Shown one piece after another: positions 1 through 5,943 of a stretch of DNA of 6,488 nt. The DNA is taken from the NCBI GenBank assembly GCA_012274205.1, contig JAAOZY010000152.1:1-6488 (forward strand), given 5' to 3'. The notes beneath the pieces were generated by a model. The model was given only the letters and a program-made list of their open reading frames with translations. It had not been told where the DNA came from and ran no database searches. Each line of letters begins with the position of its first letter. The stretch's first letter is position 1. The position numbers and the translations under genes are program-made. The stretch is from Betaproteobacteria bacterium. Its GTDB lineage: Bacteria > Pseudomonadota > Gammaproteobacteria > Burkholderiales > SG8-39.

Positions 1-273
1 CCCCTGGACCGGATGTATGACGCGCTGTTGTTCCAGGACCTGTTTCCCGGCCAGTACATACCCATGCGCCACTTCAACAATATCCCGCATCGCGTGTTGG
101 CGTTCGAGGTCGGCACGGCAGAAGAGCGATGGGCAGCGGCGAACCATCCGCTTTACAACTTTGTCTTCCGCACCAGCCATCCGGATCTCGACTTGAGCGA
201 TTCGGGCCTCTCCCTGCGGGCACGCCCCGCTCGCGTCGAGGAACGCTTCAACCAGGTGGCCGTCGGTGCGTAG
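1..273 (+). CDS. C-terminal fragment of an unrecognised protein
   Basis: Frame 1 is open from the left edge to a TAG stop at 271-273, so this is the last 90 codons of a gene that begins outside the window. An ATG at 13 lies inside the frame, but the frame stays open before it, so a short 86-residue gene is less likely than a truncated longer one. The visible protein is soluble-looking and rich in aromatic residues and histidine, with segments such as QYIPMRHFNN and NHPLYNFVFRTSHPD, and it has no membrane helix. The final 25 residues are polar and look like a tail. I do not recognise the family and assign no function. A GC-rich hairpin follows the stop within 6 nt and could end its transcript. 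Confidence 0.6.
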   Translation, partial: PLDRMYDALLFQDLFPGQYIPMRHFNNIPHRVLAFEVGTAEERWAAANHPLYNFVFRTSHPDLDLSDSGLSLRARPARVEERFNQVAVGA

Positions 274-278
274 GCAAA

Positions 279-309
279 GCGGCGGCAGGCGCGTGCCGCG
301 TGCCGCCGC
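279..309 (+). terminator. GC-rich hairpin after the first gene, possible terminator
   Basis: A perfect 9-bp stem pairs GCGGCGGCA (279-287) with TGCCGCCGC (301-309) around a 13-nt loop, beginning 5 nt after the stop codon at 271-273. Its position suits a transcription terminator. The downstream tract is only CCTTTC, so it is not a canonical Rho-independent signal. It may instead be a 3'-end stabilising hairpin. Confidence 0.35.
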
Positions 310-314
310 CCTTT

Positions 315-339
315 CCCGGGGCGCGCCAAGGCGCCCGGG
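315..339. other. Second GC-rich hairpin in the 274-400 gap
   Basis: CCCGGGGCGC (315-324) pairs with GCGCCCGGG (331-339) with one bulged base and a 6-nt loop. It lies directly behind the hairpin at 279-309, giving two stacked hairpins between the first gene and the c-di-GMP gene. Its function is unknown. It could belong to a transcript end or to the 5' leader of the next gene. Confidence 0.25.
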
Positions 340-367
340 CGTGGATGCCCAGTTCAAAGCGCGTATC

Positions 368-397
368 ATGGAGGCCCGGCTTCGAATGCAGACGTAG
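368..397 (+). other. Possible short leader ORF before the c-di-GMP gene
   Basis: An ATG at 368 opens a 9-codon frame (MEARLRMQT) ending at TAG 395-397. It is in the same frame as the large gene whose ATG is at 401, with a single CGG codon between stop and start. The only strong Shine-Dalgarno-like sequence nearby is GGAGG at 370-374. It sits 11 nt before a second ATG of this mini-frame (386) but 26 nt before the ATG at 401. The mini-frame could feed ribosomes to 401 by reinitiation. Alternatively, the TAG could be a recent nonsense change or a base error in a longer N-terminus. Evidence for actual translation is weak. Confidence 0.22.
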
Positions 398-400
398 CGG

Positions 401-3391
401 ATGCCAAGATTTCCTACAATTTGGCTGGCGTGGGCGCAACGCACCAACGAGGCGCTGGATTCCCTTTTGTATCGGGTTTCCGTCTATGGCGTACCCGCGG
501 TGATCGGTGCGATGTCACTGCTGGCGCTGATTGCCTGGAACAGCGAATACAGCACCAGCGGAAACACCAACTTGGGATTCCGCGTCTTGGAGCAAATCGA
601 GGACGCGATGTCGCCGGCGCGGGCACTCGCGCAGCTCGAAGTTCAACCGCTTGTCGACCACCTCGACACCAATCTGTCAGAGTCTCCGTTCTGGTTCAGT
701 TTCACCACGCGTTTGCCAAAGAACGGCGAGCGCACAGACATAGAACTGCCTTCGCGGCACGCCATGGCCGTCGCCTGCTGGGACGCGGCAGGACTAAGGT
801 CCCTGGGCAGCGCAAACCGCGACACCGATGCCAGCCAGCTAAAACTGGCGAAGGCCGGATTTGTACTCGAGCTCGGCAGGGTGCAATCGCAGGAAGCCAT
901 GACGGTGTTGTGCCGGGCACAGTTTTCCGGGCCCGGGCGCATAAACATCGTGCAGTGGCCCCAGACCCAATTTGAAATATCGGCACAGAAATTTCATCGC
1001 GATTCGGGCCTGCTCGACGGCGGACTCATCGTCTTGTCGCTGTTCGTGCTGCTGACTGCCCTCATCAACCGCGAGTGGCTTTACGTGCTGTTCGCTGCCT
1101 GGCTGATCGCCAATCTGCGGCTCGCCGCACTTTCCGCCGGATGGGACACACAGTGGCTGGAGCGCAGCATACCGGCCGACTGGATCTTGCTCACCCGGAA
1201 GCTCACCGGCGCGGCGTATTATTTTCTGACGATCACACTGTTCAGCAGGCTATTCCGGGATGACCTGAGGCAGGTCGGCTATCTGCAGCTACTGCGACTG
1301 GCCCAGTGGTCGTGCCTGCCGCTGCTGGTGCTGGCCGTGGTCCTGCCGTTCCGGCAGTTCCTGCCCTACATGTGGCTGAGCACCCTGATGGGAATCGCGG
1401 TCCTGGTCTTCTATATGGCGCGCATCATGCTGGTCGCGCGATCCAAGGTTGCGCTGTGGTACAGCCTGTCGCTGGGAATCGCATTGTTCGCGAGCGTATA
1501 CGAAGTAGTGGCTGCGGCCTTGGGCGCGAAGGCATTGATCGGGGCGTTCAATTTCGTAACGGCGTCTCTGGCTTCCAGCCTGATGGCCGCGCTCGCAATC
1601 GCCGAACAGATGCGCCAGGAGCGGCTGGGGCGGGTACGCGCGGAAACCGAATTGCGCAGCACCTACGAAGCCATACCGATCGGGCTGTTCACCCTGGATG
1701 CGCAGGGCAACTTCGTGCGCGGCAATCCGGCCCTGCGCAATATGCTGGGCGTGGACCTGTCGCGCACCAGGCGCGAAACCTGGACTGGGAATTTCGAGCC
1801 CGGCGCGTGGTCCCGGCTGCGCGAAATGATCTGGCGCAACGCCGGCGAAGAACTTGAAATACGCGACGCCGCCACCGACGAGGAGAAATCCCGGCGCTTC
1901 CTGGTCAAGGCGACCCTGGCCGGCGAGATGATAGAGGGCTCGCTGCAGGACATCACCCAGCGCTCGAAGGCGACGGCCAGGCTGCTGTTCCTGGCCGAAA
2001 ACGATCCGCTTACCGGAGTGATGAACCGGCACGGCATCGAGGAGGCGTTTGGCGCCGCGCTGCAGGGCCTCGCCAAGGGCCAGCCGCTGGCGCTTGCCTA
2101 TCTGGACCTGGACCGGTTCAAGCTGATCAACGACCTGTTTGGCCACATCGCGGGCGATGAGGTGCTGAAGCAGGTGTGCCTGCGGGTGGGCGAAATGCTC
2201 GCGGACGGACACAGCATCGGGCGGGTCGGGGGTGACGAATTCGTCATCGTGTTCCGCAACACGCCGATCCGCACCGCGACCGCGATCTGCCGCGGCATCG
2301 TCGACTGGATCGGCTCCACGCCCTACCAGATCGGCGACAAGGCATTCCAGGTCAGGGGCTCCATCGGACTGATCGAGGTCGCCGACGGCACCAACGTGAA
2401 GGACGCGATGTCTGCTGCGGACCGCGCCTGCCGCGAGGCCAAGAAGGGACTGCACGCCAACTTGGTGGTGTATGAGAAGAATGAGTCGGTATTCCGGGAG
2501 CGCGAGGAGGAATTGCGGCTGATCGAGCGCCTCGGAACGGGCGTGGTGCCCGAAGGCCTGTTCCTGGTGATGCAGCCCATCATGTCCCTGCGCTCACCCT
2601 ACGAATCGTTGAACTTCGAAATCCTGCTGCGCATGCGCCAGCCGGACAACACCATCACTTCGGCCGGAAAGATCATTTCCGCGGGCGAGAACAACGGGCG
2701 CAGCGCCGTGATCGACCGCTGGGTCATGTCCAATGCCCTGGAATGGCTGGACGAGCACTATGACAGCCTCGACCGCACGCGCTTCGCGTGCATGAATCTG
2801 AGCGGCGCCTCGCTGAACGACGAGCGCTTCATTCACGACGCCTTCTCGATGCTGGCGCAGCACGGCCGCGCGGTGGGCAAGCTGTGCATAGAGATAACCG
2901 AAAGCGTGGCGCTGCACGATCTGGACAACACGCGGCGCTTCATCGACAAGGTGAGGGATTTCGGCGCCAAGGTGGCGCTTGACGATTTCGGTGCCGGTTA
3001 CACCTCGTTCTCGTATTTGAAGGAGCTGCGCGCCGATACGCTGAAGATCGACGGGAGCTTCGTCCTCGGGGTCAACGCGCATCCGGCCAATCTCGCCATC
3101 GTCGAGGCGATCGTCGAGCTGGCGCGCAACCTCGGCATGAAGAGCGTGGCGGAATGGGCCGAGGACCTTGCCACATTAGAGTCGCTGGCGGAAGTCGGCG
3201 TGGACTATGTCCAGGGCTTTGTCATCGCCAGGCCGCAGCTGCCTGCGAGCATCCTGCGCGCGCGCTCTTCGGCAAGTTTCATCGAGGACGAGCGCGTAGC
3301 GCACTACGTGCGCAATCACCTCGCGCGCGGACAGGCGGTTGAATTGTGGGAGCAGCTCAGGGAATTGAGGCCGAAGGGTTTGAACAGCTGA
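401..3391 (+). CDS. 7TM sensor-PAS-GGDEF-EAL cyclic di-GMP turnover protein
   Basis: This 996-residue inner-membrane protein should make and/or degrade cyclic di-GMP. One N-terminal helix (about residues 28-46) is followed by a likely periplasmic, beta-rich region (47-200) with two cysteines, C126 and C171. Seven hydrophobic helices follow (about 205-405), resembling the 7TMR-DISM sensor module. A PAS-like domain spans about 417-525. The GGDEF domain (about 527-690) has DPLTG from D535, DLD at 569-571 and an intact GGDEF at 610-614. The inhibitory RxxD site expected at 601-604 reads ADGH, so product inhibition there is probably absent. The EAL domain (about 706-950) has EIL at 740-742 in place of EAL. 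It keeps N799, E831, D861/D862, K882, E918/E921 and Q938, so phosphodiesterase activity looks possible. A polar tail of about 46 residues ends the protein. ATG 401 is the first possible start because TAG at 395 is in frame; its ribosome-binding site is poor. The sensed signal cannot be read from sequence. Confidence 0.95.
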   Translation: MPRFPTIWLAWAQRTNEALDSLLYRVSVYGVPAVIGAMSLLALIAWNSEYSTSGNTNLGFRVLEQIEDAMSPARALAQLEVQPLVDHLDTNLSESPFWFSFTTRLPKNGERTDIELPSRHAMAVACWDAAGLRSLGSANRDTDASQLKLAKAGFVLELGRVQSQEAMTVLCRAQFSGPGRINIVQWPQTQFEISAQKFHRDSGLLDGGLIVLSLFVLLTALINREWLYVLFAAWLIANLRLAALSAGWDTQWLERSIPADWILLTRKLTGAAYYFLTITLFSRLFRDDLRQVGYLQLLRLAQWSCLPLLVLAVVLPFRQFLPYMWLSTLMGIAVLVFYMARIMLVARSKVALWYSLSLGIALFASVYEVVAAALGAKALIGAFNFVTASLASSLMAALAIAEQMRQERLGRVRAETELRSTYEAIPIGLFTLDAQGNFVRGNPALRNMLGVDLSRTRRETWTGNFEPGAWSRLREMIWRNAGEELEIRDAATDEEKSRRFLVKATLAGEMIEGSLQDITQRSKATARLLFLAENDPLTGVMNRHGIEEAFGAALQGLAKGQPLALAYLDLDRFKLINDLFGHIAGDEVLKQVCLRVGEMLADGHSIGRVGGDEFVIVFRNTPIRTATAICRGIVDWIGSTPYQIGDKAFQVRGSIGLIEVADGTNVKDAMSAADRACREAKKGLHANLVVYEKNESVFREREEELRLIERLGTGVVPEGLFLVMQPIMSLRSPYESLNFEILLRMRQPDNTITSAGKIISAGENNGRSAVIDRWVMSNALEWLDEHYDSLDRTRFACMNLSGASLNDERFIHDAFSMLAQHGRAVGKLCIEITESVALHDLDNTRRFIDKVRDFGAKVALDDFGAGYTSFSYLKELRADTLKIDGSFVLGVNAHPANLAIVEAIVELARNLGMKSVAEWAEDLATLESLAEVGVDYVQGFVIARPQLPASILRARSSASFIEDERVAHYVRNHLARGQAVELWEQLRELRPKGLNS

Positions 3392-3416
3392 CCGGCGCGA
3401 TCCGCCATGTGCCCTG

Positions 3417-3436
3417 CGGATTCAGGGCCGAATCCG
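3417..3436 (+). promoter_or_regulatory. Hairpin in the leader of the hydrolase gene
   Basis: CGGATTC (3417-3423) pairs perfectly with GAATCCG (3430-3436) around a 6-nt loop, in the 73-nt gap before the hydrolase gene. An overlapping shorter stem, CCCTG (3412-3416) with CAGGG (3423-3427), cannot form at the same time. There is no T-run, so this is not a typical terminator. A role as an alternative-structure leader is possible but unproven. Confidence 0.25.
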
Positions 3437-3454
3437 AGAAAACGCAGTCGAACC

Positions 3455-3458
3455 GGAG
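3455..3458 (+). promoter_or_regulatory. Ribosome binding site for the hydrolase gene
   Basis: GGAG lies 6 nt upstream of the ATG at 3465, a normal Shine-Dalgarno spacing. It supports that start over the ATG at 3516 (codon 18) inside the same frame. Confidence 0.6.
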
Positions 3459-3464
3459 CCAAGC

Positions 3465-4313
3465 ATGCCCGACGCCCGCAGCGCCTACTACGACCGCCAG
3501 TACAACGCCCGCGCCATGATCCCCGATCACCTGGAGATCTTCGAGCGCGGCGCGCAGCGCTCGGCGGAGGTGCGCGCCAGCGCGCGCTGCCAGCTGAACC
3601 TCGCCTACGGTCCGGGGCCGGCGGAAAAATTGGACATCTTTCCGGCAGAGGGCAAGAGCGAGGCGCTGCTGGTCTTTATCCACGGCGGCTACTGGAGATC
3701 GCGCGACAAGAGCGATTTTTCCTATCTCACCCCCGCTTTCACGCGCAGCGGTGTGACCATTGCGCTGCCCAACTATGGACTGTGCCCGCAGGTCGGGATC
3801 GAGGACATCGTCAAGCAGAACCTGCTCGCGATCGCCTGGCTCTGGCATTACGGCGCACGCTACGGCGCCAATCCCGGCCGGCTGTACGTCGCCGGACATT
3901 CGGCCGGCGGCCATCTCACCGCAATGATGCTGGCAGCGCGCTGGAACACCTACATGCCGGCGCTGCCCTACAACCTGGTCAAGGGTGGTCTGGCTATCAG
4001 CGGCATCTACGATCTGGAGCCGCTGGCGCACGCGCCGTTCGTGAACGCGGATCTGAAGCTGGATCAGGCGCTCGCGCGCCGGCTGAGCCCGGTGAGCATC
4101 CCGCCGGCGACCACGGCGCCGCTGTATACCGCGGTCGGCGGCGAGGAAAGCGAGGAGTTCAAGCGCCAGAACGCGCTCATCGCGCGAACCTGGCGCTACG
4201 CCTTCGCCCGGGACATTCCAATGCCCGGCTGCAACCACCTTACCGTGCTCGAGCAGCTCGCCGATCCGGCCAGCGCGCTGTTCAAGGGCGCGATGGAAAT
4301 GATGCAGCACTAG
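3465..4313 (+). CDS. Alpha/beta hydrolase, arylformamidase-like (HGGYW family)
   Basis: This 282-residue cytoplasmic protein has no signal peptide or membrane segment and is a typical length for the family. The oxyanion-hole motif HGGYW is at residues 73-77. The nucleophile elbow GHSAGG is at 144-149 with S146 as the catalytic serine. A late histidine, H258 in CNHLTVLEQL, is the likely triad base. The triad acid probably lies in the GGEESEEF stretch (225-232), with E228 a candidate. The N-terminal block YDRQYNARAMIPDHLEIFERG is the kind seen in proteobacterial hydrolases often annotated as arylformamidase (kynurenine formamidase-like). No kynurenine-pathway gene is nearby, so the substrate is uncertain and a general carboxylesterase is equally possible. 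GGAG at 3455 sets the start. The TAG stop is unusual: its TA is the target site and its G the first base of the downstream mobile element. Confidence 0.9.
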   Translation: MPDARSAYYDRQYNARAMIPDHLEIFERGAQRSAEVRASARCQLNLAYGPGPAEKLDIFPAEGKSEALLVFIHGGYWRSRDKSDFSYLTPAFTRSGVTIALPNYGLCPQVGIEDIVKQNLLAIAWLWHYGARYGANPGRLYVAGHSAGGHLTAMMLAARWNTYMPALPYNLVKGGLAISGIYDLEPLAHAPFVNADLKLDQALARRLSPVSIPPATTAPLYTAVGGEESEEFKRQNALIARTWRYAFARDIPMPGCNHLTVLEQLADPASALFKGAMEMMQH

Positions 4314-4338
4314 GGGCTGTTGACATTCATCGCATGAG
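4313..4338 (+). repeat. Left terminal inverted repeat of the element
   Basis: The first 17 bases are the exact reverse complement of 4564-4580. Extending to CATGAG at 4333-4338 gives 26 bp with two mismatches against 4555-4580. The repeat contains TTGACA (4320-4325), identical to a sigma-70 -35 hexamer and pointing inward; no matching -10 was seen. Confidence 0.85.
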
Positions 4339-4343
4339 ACGCG

Positions 4344-4441
4344 TTGCCTCCAAATGCGGATGACTGCAAGGCGCGCGACGAAGCCAAGGGTGGTTCCCTT
4401 GGCGAGGAGCGCAACGCCGCAGGCGCCGCATTTGGAGGCAA
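4344..4441. repeat. First internal hairpin of the element
   Basis: TTGCCTCCAAATGCGG (4344-4359) pairs perfectly with CCGCATTTGGAGGCAA (4426-4441). Inside it, GCCAAGGG (4383-4390) pairs with CCCTTGGC (4396-4403) around a 5-nt loop, forming the tip. The blocks GCAAGGCGCG (4366-4375) and GCAACGCCGC (4411-4420) recur in inverted order in the second hairpin. Confidence 0.8.
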
Positions 4442-4450
4442 CCCGGAGGG

Positions 4451-4550
4451 ACGGGGGTAATTTGGGCGCAGCGCGGCGTTGCTCGTCGCTTGTTTGGAAC
4501 GACCAAACGGCACTCCTCGCGCCTTGCGCTGCATCCCAAATTACCCCCGT
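4451..4550. repeat. Second internal hairpin of the element
   Basis: ACGGGGGTAATTTGGG (4451-4466) pairs perfectly with CCCAAATTACCCCCGT (4535-4550). The stem continues after a small internal loop with GCAGCGC (4468-4474) against GCGCTGC (4526-4532). The tip is GTTTGG (4492-4497) with CCAAAC (4503-4508). GCGGCGTTGC (4473-4482) and CGCGCCTTGC (4518-4527) are reverse complements of blocks in the first hairpin, so the two hairpins look like inverted, diverged copies of one unit. Confidence 0.8.
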
Positions 4551-4554
4551 CGCG

Positions 4555-4580
4555 CTCATGTGCTGAATGTCAACAGCCCC
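4555..4580 (-). repeat. Right terminal inverted repeat of the element
   Basis: This is the partner of 4313-4338: 17 outer bases are perfect and 24 of 26 match overall. TA follows at 4581-4582. Joining this flank to the hydrolase end in place of the element gives CAC TAA GGT, a clean stop codon. Confidence 0.85.
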
Positions 4581-4636
4581 TAAGGTCCGGCATTGGCGTG
4601 GCAGGCGCCGCCGAAAGCTGCTATCTTTTGCCGGCC

Positions 4637-5908
4637 ATGGACGCGCGCGCGCTGCTCATAGAAAGCTTTCATGCCGCAGTGGGCGCGGCCGATCCGCTCA
4701 AGATCCTGCCACAGCACCTGCCGCAGGTGCCCGCCGGCAAGACGCTGGTGGTCGGCGCCGGCAAGGCCGCTGCAGCGATGGCACTCGCAGTCGAGCAGCA
4801 CTGGCCCGCCGCCGCGCCGCTGAACGGCCTCGTCATCACCCGCTACCGCCATGGACTCCTCACCAACCGCATCCAGGTGATCGAAGCCGGGCATCCGGTG
4901 CCGGACGAGAGCGGCGAGAAGGCGGCGCAGGAAATCCTGCGCCGCGCGAAAACCCTGAATGCAAACGATCTGCTGCTCGCGCTGGTGTCGGGCGGGGGAT
5001 CGAGCCTGCTCAGCCTGCCGGTCGACGGCATCAGCATGGATGAGCTGAAGGCCACGACGAAGGAGCTGCTGCGCTGCGGTGCGCCGATCCAGGACATGAA
5101 TACGCTGCGCAAGCACATCTCCGGCATCCAGGGCGGCAGGCTCGCTGCCGCCTGCAAGGCACCAGTGCTGGCGCTGATCGTCTCGGATGTAACCGGCGAT
5201 GATCCCACTCACATCGGCTCCGGCCCCTGCGCCCCGGACCCGAGCACCTATCAGGATGCGCTAGACATCATCGCGCGCTACGGCGTGGCGGCACCAGCTT
5301 CAGTGACAGCGCATCTGCAGCGCGGCGCACGCGGCGAGATTGCCGAAACGCCCAAGCCGGGCGACAGGCTGTTCCAGCGCGTCGAAAACAAAGTCATCGC
5401 CACGGCGCAGGGTTCGCTGCAGGCCGCCGCCGCCTATTTCCGCGGCCAAGGCATCACGCCGGTGGTGCTGGGCGACAGCGTGACCGGCGAAGCCAGCGAA
5501 GTCGCCAAAGTCTACGCTGCGCTGGCGCGCCAGATTTGCAGCCATGGCGAACCGTTCAAGCCGCCGCTGGCGCTGATTTCAGGCGGGGAATGCACGGTCA
5601 CCGTGCGCGGCAAGGGCCGCGGCGGCCGCTGCTCGGAGTTCCTGCTGTCGCTGGCTGTCGAACTGGGCGGCATGCCCGGGGTACATGCGCTCGCCTGCGA
5701 CACCGACGGCATCGACGGATCGGAGGACAATGCCGGCGCGGTGCTCGCGCCCGACTCGCTCGCGCGCGCCGCGGCGGCCGGTGCCGCGCCCAAAAAGTTG
5801 CTGGCCAACAACGACGGATACAGCTTCTTCGAGGTCCTGGACGATCTCGTCGTGACCGGTCCAACCCGTACCAACGTCAACGACTACCGGGTGATACTGG
5901 TGCAATAG
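4637..5908 (+). CDS. gckA: Glycerate 2-kinase (class II glycerate kinase, MOFRL family)
   Basis: This cytoplasmic 423-residue enzyme should phosphorylate D-glycerate with ATP, probably to 2-phosphoglycerate, feeding glyoxylate, tartrate or hydroxypyruvate carbon into glycolysis. Older annotations call this family TtuD or hydroxypyruvate reductase. The N-terminal DUF4147-type domain carries VVGAGKAAAAMA with K43, EAGHPVPDE and the glycine loop SGGGSS (118-123). The C-terminal MOFRL domain carries SGGE (315-318), GRGGRCSEF, DTDGIDG (355-361), NND (391-393) and GPTRTNVND (408-416). Length and motif order are normal and no break is seen. ATG 4637 fits the family N-terminus (MDARALLIESFHAAV). The frame stays open further left into the mobile element, but those codons are not family-like. 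No clear Shine-Dalgarno sequence precedes 4637. No tartronate semialdehyde reductase or glyoxylate carboligase gene lies in the window to define the pathway. Confidence 0.93.
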   Translation: MDARALLIESFHAAVGAADPLKILPQHLPQVPAGKTLVVGAGKAAAAMALAVEQHWPAAAPLNGLVITRYRHGLLTNRIQVIEAGHPVPDESGEKAAQEILRRAKTLNANDLLLALVSGGGSSLLSLPVDGISMDELKATTKELLRCGAPIQDMNTLRKHISGIQGGRLAAACKAPVLALIVSDVTGDDPTHIGSGPCAPDPSTYQDALDIIARYGVAAPASVTAHLQRGARGEIAETPKPGDRLFQRVENKVIATAQGSLQAAAAYFRGQGITPVVLGDSVTGEASEVAKVYAALARQICSHGEPFKPPLALISGGECTVTVRGKGRGGRCSEFLLSLAVELGGMPGVHALACDTDGIDGSEDNAGAVLAPDSLARAAAAGAAPKKLLANNDGYSFFEVLDDLVVTGPTRTNVNDYRVILVQ

Positions 5909-5919
5909 AGCGCGCTCGG

Positions 5920-5936
5920 GCCGCCTGCATGGCGGC
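5920..5936. terminator. Hairpin between convergent kinase and SAM hydrolase genes
   Basis: GCCGCC (5920-5925) pairs with GGCGGC (5931-5936) around TGCAT, in the 35-nt gap between two convergent stop codons. The place suits a shared bidirectional terminator. The stem is short and has no T-run on either strand, so this is tentative. Confidence 0.35.
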
Positions 5937-5943
5937 TGCACGT

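Larger units (their letters stand above)
4313..4580. mobile_element. 268-bp MITE-like non-autonomous element with TA flanks
   Basis: The element runs from GGGGCTG at its left end to CAGCCCC at its right end. The outermost 17 bp (GGGGCTGTTGACATTCA and its reverse complement) are perfect inverted repeats. TA occurs immediately outside both ends (4311-4312 and 4581-4582), as expected of a TA target-site duplication. TA duplications are known for IS630/Tc1-mariner-type elements and for some IS5-family elements, so a transposase of one of these groups may mobilise it; the family is not resolved here. It has no convincing coding sequence. Two long hairpins (4344-4441 and 4451-4550) fill the interior. 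It sits between the hydrolase stop and the kinase start and would be transcribed as a large folded RNA if the two genes share a transcript. Alternatively it may be an intergenic structured repeat family without transposon origin. Confidence 0.8.

Noticed and set aside
740..742. EIL in place of EAL as a sign of a degenerate phosphodiesterase
   Set aside because: The catalytic glutamate is kept, and the middle residue varies in active EAL proteins; the other metal-binding and catalytic residues are present.
1289..2455. Long minus-strand open frame (388 codons)
   Set aside because: It lies entirely opposite the c-di-GMP gene, whose PAS and GGDEF motifs are clear. Its translation is low-complexity, rich in Arg, Gln and His, and resembles no family; it is a shadow of GC-rich codon bias.
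4320..4348. Promoter starting at TTGACA in the left terminal repeat
   Set aside because: The -35-like hexamer is perfect, but no TATAAT-like hexamer occurs at 16-19 nt spacing and the direction is inward, so no promoter is annotated.
3407..4363. Plus-strand 318-codon frame overlapping the hydrolase
   Set aside because: It overlaps in a different frame, with an arginine- and proline-rich translation typical of a frame shadow; the hydrolase frame has the HGGYW and GHSAGG motifs.
3357..4559. Long minus-strand open frame (400 codons) opposite the hydrolase and the element
   Set aside because: It runs antisense to a gene with a full catalytic motif set and continues through the non-coding hairpin element. 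Its translation has no recognisable domain.
4593..4627. Promoter for the glycerate kinase (TTGGCG ... TATCTT)
   Set aside because: The spacing between the two hexamers is 23 nt and both are weak matches, so it was not annotated.
4490..4636. N-terminal extension of the glycerate kinase into the mobile element (ATG 4490)
   Set aside because: These codons translate element hairpin sequence and spacer and do not resemble the kinase family, whose N-terminus matches ATG 4637.
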